Part shown: in pieces, positions 1 to 11,424 of the stretch | Numbering within the stretch: the first letter of the stretch is position 1 | How the letters are laid out: every line of letters starts with the position of its first letter | Position numbers and translations under genes: made by a program | Notes under the pieces: model-generated | What the model saw: only the letters and a program-made list of their open reading frames with translations | Told to the model about the DNA's origin: nothing | Database searches by the model: none | NCBI RefSeq assembly: GCF_003473485.1 | Contig: NC_053045.1 | Location: forward strand, 49,642,494-49,706,493 | Origin: Medicago truncatula | Lineage: Eukaryota > Streptophyta > Magnoliopsida > Fabales > Fabaceae | Reading direction: 5' to 3' | DNA: 64,000 nt

Positions 1-570
1 TCAAATGTTTGCATTCAAAGTCTCTTTATGGAACTGAACATAGTTTTTTTTTTTTGGTGAAAACTGAACATCGCTTAACACCCTAATAAGTGATTTCTAT
101 TCTACGCCAGGGTAAGATAATTTTTAATAAAGACTAAAATCACAAACTCGAAGTAATAAATAAAAATAAATAATTGCAAATAGAAAACATAAGTATGAAA
201 CCAATGACCCTAAGGAAATAAATCTAATAATCTAATTTACACAGGTTTATTACTAGCAAGAAACATAATCAAATTTGCTCGTGTGCAATAGTCTGATAAA
301 GCATTTGAAAATAAAATTTAAATTATTATTTCATATGCAATCATGTTTCATAAAAAACATATCAAAGTAACTCTAGATTTGCATGATTAATCAGTTCAAT
401 TCTTAATTTCTAGGCCTCTCTGTTCATGGGCAAAGTCATTTACATTTTGCATTTATGCTGCACAGGCATGAATGAAGTTATCTATGCTACATTTCTAACG
501 GGGCTTGAAATTCATATGCATACATACAAAGCAAAGCCACACCAAGCAAGTGGAATTAGTAAAGTTCAAC
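1..570 (-). other. Presumed intron of the PRMT7-like gene
   Basis: No further PRMT7 exon could be recognised on the minus strand between the donor at 570-569 and the window edge. The sequence is AT-rich and non-coding by eye, so I read it as intron. Confidence 0.5.
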
Positions 571-3356
571 CTTTTTCTGGTTTGTATCATGCATGGTTAA
601 CTTTTTCACCCCTTTTCCAACAACTTCTATGGAATTAGGTGAAATATTATTTGCACAGGCAGCGGCTTGCAAATATCGTAGGCCATTTTCCTTCAGCCTG
701 GGAAAAGATGATATTACATGTGATGCTTCTGAAATCTTTGCTACAAGAAGAGGTAAAAACACACTATCATCTGCAACCAAGCATAATGAGGGACGTCTTC
801 CCTGCAACTGTAAAAAATAATAGTTATTGTAATCATATAGGATAAGTAGACTTAGATGAAGAGCAAAAAGTGTTTTTGTTCACAATTTGTTCCTTATACG
901 AGTGAAAAGATCATATCTTATGTCATGAGGTGGAGGGAGGAATAGCTTACCACACTTTCTACTGCTTTCAACATCGAAAGCCTCCATCCTTTGTCTCCAT
1001 AGATTGCAGCCCTTTCTGGTGGAAGTACAAGCTGAAAATCTCCGGTTGTTAAACCACGATGCAAATCCTCATTTGTTGACACTTGGGTATCTAGATTATA
1101 CGAGATACTGGTATCATTATGAGTAGCATGTAAATGAATTTCTTCCCCTTTAGATACGGATATACCACTTCCTGGAACAAACCAAACACACTGTTTCCAG
1201 TGGTCACACCAATCAACAGGACCTGGAGAAGCATGAAATGCAGCCTCAGCGTTAAGGTTCTAAAACATTAAAAACTATGATATAAGAACAGCATGCCATG
1301 ATACATTTTCATATAACTCAGTTTCATGTAACTTAGCTTCCAAACAGTAACAAGGAAATCATAGTAATGCAATGTATTGGTACAACTACTACACTCAAGT
1401 CTACACACCATAACCAACAAATTAAATGAAAATAACAAATCCTCACTTGTAGTTGTTGGTGATCTTATCCACCTAGGAGCAGTGGAATAATAAATTGTTC
1501 CTTCACGATCAAGTTGAAGTACCCACCTGAAGGACATAAGGAACATTGTAAACTGAAAGGAAATCAATGCTCTGATAGTTGTAATAAAACGGATATATGA
1601 TTACCAGGAGACAACAGCATGAACTCTGCCATCATCGGTTGCATTTATGCACAACTCAGTTTCTCCATAACTCTCTGGCCGTTTCCAAAAATCAAATTCA
1701 AAAATTTTGAAGGGTTCTGAAAGCTGGATGGATCTTAATTTAAGTAGGAAAGTTACTGCTAATAACTTTTAATGAAGTGAGTTACAAAATTCTTTTCAAA
1801 CGCACCGGTTTCAGTTCTTCTCCTATTGGATCAACATGCATGGCATATTGCTGACGTTTAACACTTAAAACACTTTCAAGTCCAGGAGGGGTAAGTCGAA
1901 TGCCATCAGATGCACCAGCCTCATTACTATGCAAATCATGTAATCGCCATAAAAATGTGCTTTCAACTAGCTGAAAAAGGAGATCAGAGGGTAAGAGGCA
2001 GAAACTTCTTTAAAACTCAAAAGAGGAATAATACAACGAAAAGGATCTTTATGTTAACCTGTCCGTAAGTAGTTGCTCGATAAGGTACAGTAAGAGGGTT
2101 TTCCACCAACAAATTGTCATGTGCATGTTGTAGGGTTGGTATAAGCCCCTCACCCAATAATTCTGAATCTAATATCTCGCTCACCTGCAATAATGACATT
2201 AATTTCCCAACTGATCAATGAAGGCCTTGCTTCAAAGAGCAACGTCTTATGAGATGCCAGAAGTTAGCTATAAATTGGGCTCTCAGAATCACCAATTCAT
2301 TAGTCTATCTATATACCTATTTTAACAAAACTAAGTCTTCCACACATAACACATGAAGGAATTTGTCACTTCTATTTCGGCCGTTTTTCCCTTACATCCA
2401 TGCAATCTAACACGGGAACTTTACTAGTATATTAGGGCCTACTTGGATTGACTTATTTGTGTTTATCTGCCAGCATAAGCACTAGTGAGACTGTTCGAAG
2501 AGTTAATGGAAATAGCTCATGACATGTTTGTTTTCAGCTCATTTCCATATGCTCTCCTGTATAGCTTATTAAAACAGCTTATATGAAAACGATTTGACTT
2601 TATTTTATCTTTTGTTATATAAATAGCTGATAAGCACTTGTACAAAGTTGTATTTTGTTATAGAAAGCACTTAATATACAAAATTATCTTTCGCTATAAA
2701 AATAGTTTATACATAAGCATAAGCACTTAATTAACTAAGTTGTTTATCCAAACAGGGCTTACCAATCAATAAGTGAGAATCTAAAAAGTGCTAGTGCTGA
2801 AACACAAGTTGAATGAGTGAAATATGACTTACAAGAACATCAGCACATGAAGATAAATCAACACCAACTTCAAGTTCATCAGAACGCTTATTAATAACTT
2901 TAATTCTTCCTTCCAACCCATTAATCCGCATAACCTTCTTCATCAACTTCACCATAGGAAGATAAGACTCACACGCCGTCACCGTTCCTTTCCCACCCAT
3001 AGCTCGTGAAGCCATCATAGAAAGCAACCCAGTTCCAGCACTGCACAATTACACATAACAGTCACATTATATTATAAGAAAAAACAAAGCAATTAAAATC
3101 GAATTTTGCGCAATGAGTACCCGATATCGAGAACGTGACAAGGTTCTGTGATGGTTTTCTCAATGGCTTCACGAAATGCAGTGTTTCTGGTGGAATCGTT
3201 GAGCATGTCTAGGTATGATGTTGTGGCGAGAAGGGGTTGGTGGAACTGGAAGGTTTGTTCGTCGTCGTCGTCTTCGTCGATGATGACCCATTCGGAGTTA
3301 CCGGTTAAAGGATCGAACTTGAGCTGGAACATGCGCTGTGAGGAGCTTGAACTCAT
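571..3356 (-). CDS. PRMT7: Protein arginine methyltransferase 7-like, 3' part outside window
   Basis: SAM-dependent arginine methyltransferase of the PRMT7 type, which has two tandem methyltransferase modules. Exons (minus strand, in order): 3121-3356, 2833-3040, 2059-2184, 1806-1970, 1605-1723, 1447-1526, 951-1222, 571-801. All have GT-AG borders, the phases agree, and together they give 479 residues. The N-terminus contains FQLKFDPLTGNSEWV, typical of the family. Motif I, DIGAGTGLLS, lies at residues 77-86; the acidic post-I residue is E103 in TACESYL. The double-E loop is SEILDSELLGEG with E151 and E160. Later parts include WVLQLDREGTIYYSTAPRW and LPPERAAIYGD. The last visible exon ends in a donor (GTTGAA), so further exons should lie left of position 1; family members are near 700 residues. 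Exon 7 uses the acceptor at 1223-1224, because the more upstream TTTTAG at 1260 would break the frame. Family call is firm; cellular substrates are not shown. Confidence 0.93.
2434..2760. mobile_element. TIR element (MITE-like) in PRMT7 intron 2
   Basis: The left end GGGCCTACTTGGATTGACTT pairs with the reverse complement of the right end, AAGCCCTGTTTGGATAAACA. The interior is AT-rich with repeated AGCTTAT and AAGCACTT words and has no coding capacity. It accounts for most of the long intron between exons 2 and 3. Superfamily not assigned. Confidence 0.6.
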
Positions 3357-3533
3357 GGTGGCGGTTAGGGTTTAAGGAAACATAGAAGTAGCGGTTAGTG
3401 TTTCAAGTGCTAAAAGTAAACCTCAGCCAACACAAAACATGACTAACTTTGATGTTATTGGACAAGTTTTTTTTATCTTATATCATATTTTGTGGATAAA
3501 GTGTTATTTTCCTATTTGAGAAAGATGACAACT

Positions 3534-3705
3534 AGGGTATCCATGGAAGAATGGTGGGTAATTTACCCCAACCAATACACATTAGCCACATAAGCACATT
3601 TTTAAGTGGTATCCATGAACTATCTTAACCCCACCAACAAATTGTTCATTTTCATTGGTTGGTGGGTAAGTTACCCACCATTCTTCAAAGGTAATCTAGA
3701 AAAAA
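3534..3705. mobile_element. Short hairpin MITE upstream of the PRMT7-like gene
   Basis: GAAGAATGGTGGGTAA near 3547 is repeated inverted near 3670-3690 (TTACCCACCATTCTTC), with the inner arms CCCCAACCAAT and ATTGGTTGGTGGG also pairing. The element is about 170 bp, non-coding, and sits about 180 bp before the PRMT7 start, in its promoter side. Confidence 0.65.
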
Positions 3706-6150
3706 CCTTTGAGAAAATATATATACTTAATTCAAAAAATTGGGTTGTTCTTTAGTGAATGGCAAAACAATCCAGTTTTTCTCAAGTGTTTCATTCTCAT
3801 TGTATTCTTACTATCTATGTTCATCTTTCTATTGTTTTATCCTAAAAGAAGAGGGAAGAAGGAGTTTGTTCTCAAATCATGACAAAGTACACTTGTTTTG
3901 TTGGTGTCATTTAGTTTACACCACCGAATAGAATGCCTCAACTTACACTACACCACTAAAATAACACCTTGTAACAGCTTTTTTATCATAAGATCCAGAT
4001 CGTTAGAATAAATTTATAATATGTCAATGGCTTATATTGAGGTGGTGTAAGTTGGAACAATGTATTTAGTGGTCCAAACTATACTTTGTCTATTTTGTTA
4101 ATGTATGTCACAGTGAGGTTCGTTAGATTTTGTAGCTTTGTGTGTTTATGCAAACATGGAGGTTAATCCCTAAAACTAAGTTAATATTATCTTCTAAATT
4201 TTGGAGTACCTTGTCTAGGGACGACTCAAGTATAAGGCTACTAAAATATTCGCTTTAAACCTAAAAAAAACATTTTTTATTAGATTTTATAAACAAAAAG
4301 ACCTCATATATTAAAATTTGTTTTAGGCATCACCTACAAATAAAACTTATTGGATCAATCCAGACCTTATCAAAGTAAAGTTATATTACATCAGATAGTA
4401 AAACTCCCTAAGCCAAGCTTAGGAGTTAGCTGGCAATTTTTGCATCAAAGCATTCATTAGTCAACAATCTAAAAATACTCCTTTTTATTAGATTAACAGT
4501 TATAATTTGAGCAAAAGAAATGTTGATATTCATTTTCTTAAAAATTACTATAAGAATTCTAACAAATTGCTCATCATGCGGTTCAATTTACAACTTTTGA
4601 AGATAAGGAATATTTATCTTTAATTGCTCTAGTTTCTCCTTGCTCTTATCAGTTGTCTCAAGATTATTCCCTTCAATGAGACCTTCCCCGTTAATATATT
4701 TATCAGTACAGTTCTAAGAGTAATATGACTCCACTCCATGTGAATTTGTTAATATAAAATACTCTATTCATAGGACTTTCAAAAGGATATGGAAGTTATG
4801 GTAATATTCTTCTGTGTCACAATATCTAACTTCTTTTTGGTTGATGATTTATAAAAGTGAAAACCATAAAGTTAGAATTAGGAGAAATTAATTGTTTTAG
4901 AGACGTAAATGAAACTGACTACTTGAGATAAAAAAAACACTATTGGTGGGTTTGAAATTGGGGTCCCCTAATCAATAGCTTTGCTATTTGGTTAAACATG
5001 CACAGTATATTTTGTAATGGTTGTTAGCCAAGCCTTTTAGCATCAGAATTTCACTACTATTTCCACACAGAAAAGGGTTGTAAGCAAGGACTGTGACAGG
5101 TTTTGAATTCACGAGAAAGAGAACATGAACAAACAAAAAGTAAAACAATTTGAATCCACAAGAAAGACAACTTGAATAAACAAAACAAAAAGTAAAACAA
5201 AACTAGTACCAAAGTTTGTCAAATACTATGATTGAGAGAGAAGTAAAAAACCAGAAACACAGATTGATGCACAGTCTCAAATTTAGTAGATTAAACGTCT
5301 TATATCAGGTGTGATAATTTTCATATACAAACAAAAGAATGAAACGATCGAGCAACAACACAAAAATGATTTGGTCCAGGTCCACAAAATTTATTGTGTG
5401 ACTTAAAATAACTTCCAAACGACAGGAATGGTCTCAATAAGAGTCGGATAAACGTGTAAGAGCTTCTGAATTGTCAATGTTAGCTTAGCTGCACAACCAA
5501 TATTGTATTTATCTTATTTTTGGTCCTGCCCTACAACTCAAATAAGCATTATAATTAAAAGTTTAGAAAAGAATAACTATATACAGAACCTTACGAGACA
5601 TACTAATTGGAAGGACTAGAGTCCCGTCCACTAGGTTGCGGTTCAGTGTAAAATGTTTTGTACTTTGTTTCTTCAGAAACAATTAACCTTTGGGGTCCCT
5701 TTAACAAGTGAATTACTTATCAAGTGGTCCATGATGCATCACTGCTTAAAAAATATCAGATATTCTATCGAAAATTGACGATGTTCTTTAGAAGTTCACA
5801 ATCTTCATTTATGATTGAGATGGTGATTACATGGGTGTCCATTTGATGAAACCATTGAAAAACAAATATGACATAAGTTGAGACATACATATTGATTAGG
5901 TCAAAAACATCATTTTTAAATTTTTCATTTTTACTAAAGTGATCCGTTTCAAAAGTCCCAAACAAATTTTTATGTAATCTTTTAATCTAAACTTATGGTA
6001 TTGTACCAGATATAGATAGAATGGCTGCATCGCCTGCATTGCATTTTCCAACTGAATTTTGTATGGATATTGTGTACACGTGTGAGGATGCGCCCACAAG
6101 GTTACAAATTCACCAGCTGGAAACTTCAAAACCTGTGCCTCACTCTTCTT
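3706..6150. other. Intergenic spacer, no gene seen
   Basis: Between the PRMT7-like gene and the aspartic protease. AT-rich. A weak inverted pair (ACACTACACCACTAAAATAA near 3948 and GAGGTGGTGTAAGTTGGAAC near 4039) suggests a decayed small element. ORFs here are short and without family resemblance. Confidence 0.5.
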
Positions 6151-6157
6151 TTTCCCC

Positions 6158-6165
6158 TTTATAAA
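6158..6165 (+). promoter_or_regulatory. Likely TATA box of the aspartic protease gene
   Basis: TTTATAAA in a pyrimidine-rich context, 126 bp before the ATG at 6291, giving a plausible leader of about 100 nt. Position-based inference. Confidence 0.5.
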
Positions 6166-6290
6166 CAACAAACAAAACACTCTCATTCTCACTCATATCA
6201 TCACACACCACTCCATCTACAAATTCAAAAACTCTTCTCCTCTCTGTATTCAAGTTCCAACACAAAAAAACAAATACCCTGTTTAACCAA

Positions 6291-7739
6291 ATGGCTTCTC
6301 CCCTGTTATTTCTCCTCCTCATCACACTCTTCATTTCACATTCTTCATCTCAAATGCTACTATTACCTCTAACACACTCACTCTCCATGATAGAATTCAA
6401 CACAACCCACCACCTCCTTAAATCCACCTCAACTCACTCATTATCACGCTTCCACCGCCATAAACACCACCACCACAACCAACTCTCTCTCCCACTCTCA
6501 CCAGGCTCCGATTACACTCTCTCCTTCAACCTCGGACCCCACTCCCAACCCATAACTCTCTACATGGACACAGGAAGTGACCTTGTTTGGTTCCCATGCA
6601 CACCGTTCAACTGCATCCTCTGTGAATTAAAACCCAAGCTTACCTCGGATCCCTCTCCCCCTACCAACATCTCCCACAGCACCCCCATTTCATGCAACTC
6701 CCATGCATGCTCTGTAGCACACAGTTCCACCCCCTCTTCCGATCTATGCACAATGGCTCATTGCCCTTTAGACTCCATTGAAACCAAAGACTGCGGTTCA
6801 TTTCACTGTCCACCATTCTACTACGCTTACGGCGATGGAAGCTTAATAGCTTCTCTCTATCGCGATACACTTTCTCTTTCTACTCTTCAACTTACAAACT
6901 TCACATTCGGTTGTGCTCATACAACTTTCTCCGAACCCACCGGAGTCGCTGGCTTCGGTCGTGGATTACTTTCTCTCCCAGCTCAGTTAGCTACTCACTC
7001 TCCTCAACTTGGAAACCGTTTTTCTTATTGTTTGGTTTCTCATTCTTTTCGTTCTGAACGAATTCGAAAACCAAGTCCACTCATATTAGGTCGTTACAAT
7101 GATGAAAAACAGAGCAATGGTGATGAAGTTGTTGAGTTTGTTTATACTTCAATGCTTGAAAATCCAAAACATTCTTATTTTTACACTGTTGGCTTGAAAG
7201 GAATCTCTGTCGGAAAAAAGACCGTTCCAGCACCAAAGATTTTACGGAGGGTGAATAAGAAAGGTGACGGCGGTGTAGTAGTGGATTCCGGCACGACATT
7301 TACGATGTTACCGGAGAAATTTTATAACTCGGTGGTGGAAGGGTTTGACCGTCGTGCTAGGAAATCTAACCGGAGGGCGCCTGAGATTGAACAGAAAACT
7401 GGGCTTTCACCATGTTATTATTTGAACACGGCGGCGATAGTGCCGGCGGTGACGCTGCGTTTTGTTGGGATGAATTCGAGTGTGGTGTTGCCTAGGAAGA
7501 ATTATTTTTACGAATTTATGGACGGTGGAGATGGAGTGAGGAGGAAAGAGAGAGTGGGGTGTTTGATGTTTATGAACGGTGGAGATGAAGCTGAAATGAG
7601 CGGTGGGCCCGGAGGAGTACTTGGGAATTATCAACAGCAAGGGTTTGAAGTTGAATATGATCTTGAAAAGAAGCGCGTGGGTTTTGCTAGGAGAAAGTGC
7701 GCGTCGCTTTGGGATAGACTCAATCGCGACAAAAACTAG
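6291..7739 (+). CDS. Secreted aspartic protease (A1 family, nepenthesin-like)
   Basis: Intronless, 482 residues. Pepsin-like endopeptidase expected in the secretory path or apoplast. Residues 1-20 (MASPLLFLLLITLFISHSSS) look like a signal peptide. A His-rich stretch (RFHRHKHHHHN) lies around residues 53-63. The first catalytic motif DTGSDLVWFPC starts at D93. It is followed by a Cys-rich insert (about residues 103-173), as in plant nepenthesin-type enzymes. The flap-side YAYGDGS is near 178-184, and the second catalytic motif DSGTTFTML starts at D332. The C-terminus has GGVLGNYQQQGFEVEYD, the usual end of the fold. Both catalytic Asp residues are present and there is no break. It resembles the At4g16563-type group, which typically lacks introns and the plant-specific saposin insert. 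An AATAAA-like signal occurs about 90 bp after the stop (near 7831). Confidence 0.95.
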   Translation: MASPLLFLLLITLFISHSSSQMLLLPLTHSLSMIEFNTTHHLLKSTSTHSLSRFHRHKHHHHNQLSLPLSPGSDYTLSFNLGPHSQPITLYMDTGSDLVWFPCTPFNCILCELKPKLTSDPSPPTNISHSTPISCNSHACSVAHSSTPSSDLCTMAHCPLDSIETKDCGSFHCPPFYYAYGDGSLIASLYRDTLSLSTLQLTNFTFGCAHTTFSEPTGVAGFGRGLLSLPAQLATHSPQLGNRFSYCLVSHSFRSERIRKPSPLILGRYNDEKQSNGDEVVEFVYTSMLENPKHSYFYTVGLKGISVGKKTVPAPKILRRVNKKGDGGVVVDSGTTFTMLPEKFYNSVVEGFDRRARKSNRRAPEIEQKTGLSPCYYLNTAAIVPAVTLRFVGMNSSVVLPRKNYFYEFMDGGDGVRRKERVGCLMFMNGGDEAEMSGGPGGVLGNYQQQGFEVEYDLEKKRVGFARRKCASLWDRLNRDKN

Positions 7740-8300
7740 CGTATATACCTGCACCTGCACGGGTGCATTTGGATAATTGGATTCTTTCCCGTTTCAGACA
7801 CGGGTCGGGTCTTATTTTTCTTCTGTGAGAAATAAAATTGCTTATGCATGGTTCATACACTCGTGTGCTCTTGAGTGGTGAATGACTGTAACTATGTATT
7901 TATATGCATGTATATTTTTTTGTTAATTAATTATAATAATCTTACGTATGCATGAATGTACATATTTTTATTGTTTGAATGAGGATGTTGTCACTGTTAA
8001 GATGATGACATGAGAAAATCTAGCCCCAATATTTTTCAGTTGTGTGGAATGAACCAGGTACACAATCCAAGGTATGGAATGAAATTCCAAGATGATGAGT
8101 TAAATTCTCTTAACTCAGTTTGAGCCATGCCTAGGGAGTTGGGGATAGGGGACCATTGCTATTGTATGATTTTGGACAGAACTAAAAGATTCTTTGCTGT
8201 TTTAGTTCATGTAGTACTAGTACTTGTTTAACCTCTAAGTATGTTTGTCCTTCCACTGAGAGGTGCAATTTCTTTTAAAATTGTCAATGTTGTTATTAAA
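7740..8300. other. 3' flank of the aspartic protease gene
   Basis: GAGAAATAAAATTG near 7828 is a plausible polyadenylation signal. The rest is AT-rich with no gene visible. Confidence 0.4.
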
Positions 8301-8308
8301 AGTGTGTT

Positions 8309-8690
8309 GGATCATGAGGGGAGTTCGGGGAACCACGCTAGTGAGAGAGATACCACACTTTTACCCAAAACCTTAAGGTAATGGGTCATCTTACTTATAA
8401 GGTGAGTGTGAGTCCATCAATTCATCATGCTCCCCCTTCAAGGGGAAGCTCTTACTTGTATCGCCCTTGCTGCTTTCTGCAGCAAATGAACCGGATGCCT
8501 TGGTCGTACCCTTCGTCTCTGATACCACTGCTGGATCACGAGGGGAGCTCGAGGAACCACGCTAGTGAGAGAGACACCACACTCTTACCAAAACCTTAAG
8601 ACAATGAGTTTATGGGTTCTTTTACTTATATGGTGTTCAACCTTTACTCTTTTATCCGATGTGGGACATATAACTCACACTTGTACACAA
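8309..8690 (-). mobile_element. TRIM-like LTR fossil: two direct repeats with a tRNA-Met-type primer site
   Basis: A block at about 8309-8411 (GAACCACGCTAGTGAGAGAG) recurs at about 8534-8690. On the minus strand the second, longer copy reads as an LTR starting near a CCCACATCGGAT motif. It is followed by TGGTATCAGAG (8513-8523), which matches a plant initiator-tRNA-Met primer-binding site. Only about 120 bp lie between the repeats, so there is no room for gag-pol. This layout fits a terminal-repeat retrotransposon in miniature, with the left copy truncated. It is an old, broken remnant. Confidence 0.6.
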
Positions 8691-8784
8691 CAATAGAGTG
8701 GTTTTTTAAAAAAAAAAAAAATTTCTTGTTATATTGTTGTTATTAAGAAGAACAAAAGTGGTTGCAAGAGTGTTTTAAGATTGA

Positions 8785-9061
8785 CTTAATTGCACTTTTG
8801 GACCCCTATCTTTTCAAAAGTTGCGGTTATGGACCCCTAACTAATTTAAATACAAAACAGCCCCCTATGTTTTGATTCTTTGGCAGTTTTGGACCCCCAG
8901 TCCATTGTTGACTCGGTCAACGCTGACGTGACACCCTAAGTGAGATGCCACGTGAATTTTTATTTATTTTTTTGCCTTGAGGGTCCAAAACTGACAAAGA
9001 ATCAAAACATAGGGGGCTGTTTTGTATTTAAATTAGTTAGGGATCCAAAAGTGCAATTAAG
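8785..9061. mobile_element. Palindromic hairpin element
   Basis: CTTAATTGCACTTTTGGACC at the left end is the inverted partner of GGATCCAAAAGTGCAATTAAG at the right end. The inner arms (TAATTTAAATACAAAACAG and CTGTTTTGTATTTAAATTAG; CATAGGGGGCTG) also pair. Non-coding, about 277 bp, a long-armed MITE of a kind common in legumes. Confidence 0.75.
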
Positions 9062-9069
9062 CCTTTAAG

Positions 9070-9970
9070 ATTCTCTTTATGAACAACGATGTCTTGTAGA
9101 GTTGAATAGCGTTTGCTATTTATAAATTACCATCGGTCTAAAATCTCAAGCAATATGAAAATTTCAGGCACCAGTAATCCTGCATGGCTGACCATGTTTA
9201 CCACAAAAGTGTCAATTATTCAAAGTGAATCGAGAATGATGGTTTAGTTGGTGAGTAAATTGGAAAGCACTTTATCCACATGAAATGAAGATTATCAATG
9301 TTCAAGAAGGTTATGAAGATATTATATAAGCTGGAGAGCTGGGGAAATTATGTCTCAGGTCTCGAGACCAAGTCGGAGAAGGAAAACACTCACAAAGAAG
9401 AAGAAAAGGCAATTTTCATATTGGAAGCTGAAAAATTAAATACAGATTTTTGTTGTATTTCCTCTGCTAGTTAGGGGAAAAGCCCAGATAATTCCAACAC
9501 AAACCCGATAGGAAATGTATTTTTTTTTTTAAAGGAAGGAAATAATTATATAAATGCAACTTTTTCTGCTCAAAAATATTCATTCAAACGGTTCAAGAGA
9601 AATGCAAGCGTTAGAGCATCAAAGAGAAGTCTCACAAAGCGTTAGGAGCATCAAGGAGAAGTCTCACATCTCCTCGATTTTTATTCTTAGAGTTTTTTTT
9701 TTTTTTTTTTGCATTACGTCTTTTGTTACCATAAATAACTAAATATCTTTTGATTAAGGTTCTAAAATGAACTTATATTCCTTCATTGGATTTTGTTAAT
9801 GCAACGAGCTCATGACCTTCGTGTACTGTGGAGTGTGACATACATGGCCCGTATGATTGAACTTAAAACTGGGTTAAGATTTGAGTCTTGCTTTGATCAA
9901 AATAATTTCATATGAATTTTATTCTAATGTCTTTATTTTAACTAAAGAACTTTAGGTTATGTTTTTAGGT
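9070..9970. other. Spacer with no gene seen
   Basis: AT-rich. It contains a short near-duplicate (AGAAGTCTCACAAAGCG near 9626 and GAGAAGTCTCACATCTCC near 9655) and T or A tracts. No coding or RNA feature supported. Confidence 0.35.
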
Positions 9971-9999
9971 TCTAAGATTTGTGTGTGTTGTGGTTCATT

Positions 10000-10393
10000 T
10001 AGGCTTTCTTTGCGAGTTTGGAGGGAAGGGGAAGGGAAGACTTTGAGGATTGAAAAATATGAGGTAGAATGGAGAAATCTTTCAAAAAAATTCAAAGAGT
10101 AGTTTTTTGGAGAATGATAAATTAGTGTGTATGATTGCTATATTTTTAATTTTAAAAATAATATAACAACATGTATTAAATTTGAAGAATTTCATATAAA
10201 CCCTCCCAAGCCCCCCAAAATCCTCTCCAATGCAAATTTTTAGTTCCCCAGAATGAAGAGGGTTTAATATTACGAAGAAAAGTTAACCCCCAAAACTCTC
10301 CCATCTCATTTTCCTCTATTTCTTCCACTTGCTCGTTCCTTTTTTCCCAAGCCTTCCCCTCTCTTCCCCTGCAAACTCGCAGACAAAACCTTA
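10000..10393. mobile_element. G/C-skewed inverted-repeat element
   Basis: GCGAGTTTGGAGGGAAGGGG near 10012 pairs with the inverse of CCTTCCCCTCTCTTCCCCTG...AACTCGC near 10352-10380. The outer flanks TCTAAGATT and AACCTTAGA also match. The interior is non-coding. Part of a family of 'GAGTTTGGGAGGGG' repeats also seen near 16.6 and 23.5 kb. Confidence 0.5.
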
Positions 10394-11127
10394 GATTACA
10401 AATTAGGAATTTCAACATTTTTCTTGTTTCAATTACTTGTGGGAGTGTAAGTCCCCATTTTAATAATAGTACCAATGTGTACGAGCACCTAAAGGATTGA
10501 CGACCCTTTATCGTATTGCACATATAACCTTTAGGGTGATGAAGAACAACATGACATACGGAGGGATAATATCTCGTGAACCTAACTACTAAGATATGTT
10601 CCTTAGTTCATAATTGGTAATCATATGTGTATTAATTCTGACAAAAATGTACAGGGGATTCAAAGAATCATAATCGTCGTTAATAATTTAAATCAACTTC
10701 CTTTTATATCTCTGCAATTCAATCCAACTGTTTTTTGCAATCAAATCAAACTTACAAACTTTTCCCCAAAATTGATTTAAGCTTATCTAATTATATTATA
10801 TATTTAAACAATAATTAAATTGATTTAGGCCACTAAGCTTTTTTTTACTAAAGGTCAACCAATTAATTATCTTATAATATTATACACAATTTTACTCAAA
10901 ATAAGGGGGGATGAATATCTAAATCAAATTGAGTTAAGGGATTAAAGGAGTTAAGATCAAGAGTTCGATTTATGACAAAGGAGAAAATATTAATATAACA
11001 ACTAACATACTAACATTTATCATTAAAAAAGACTTTCAAAATAAATGAATTTCTTTTTCTTTTATTTCTCTCATACTTCTCTTGTTTCAAACAAATTATC
11101 AAACCTGCTCTATTTTTTTTTTAAATA

Positions 11128-11419
11128 CTCCCTTCGTCCCGGATTAACCGAGCCATTTGCTCAAATCACACATATTAAGACAAATGTATAAATGAAGCAG
11201 AGAAAAAAATGGTTTTAAGTGCTCTTGTTAATTATTGGTCTATTTTCCACTATCATAAATGCAAAGTGGAATATATTGAATTGGGAGTGATGAAAGTAAT
11301 ATTAATTAGAGTTATAAAGGGAAAAAAGTAATTAATGATGTATTGAAAAGTGAAATAGCTCACTTATTTTGGGACACTTTTTTATTGAAAATGACTCAGT
11401 TATTATGAGACGGATGGAG
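11128..11419. mobile_element. Stowaway-like (Tc1/mariner) MITE
   Basis: The element begins CTCCCTTCGTCCC and ends GACGGATGGAG, so the ends are imperfect inverted repeats. It is bracketed by TA on both sides (11126-11127 and 11420-11421), the expected Tc1/mariner target duplication. About 292 bp, AT-rich, no transposase. Confidence 0.75.
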
Positions 11420-11424
11420 TAACA

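Noticed and set aside
6070-6372. 100-residue plus ORF across the aspartic protease leader
   Set aside because: Uses a different frame from the protease and covers its 5' UTR; the Ser/His richness is low-complexity leader sequence.
7407-7760. 117-residue minus-strand ORF opposite the aspartic protease
   Set aside because: Lies antisense in the 3' half of a clearly coding gene and has no family resemblance; a shadow frame.
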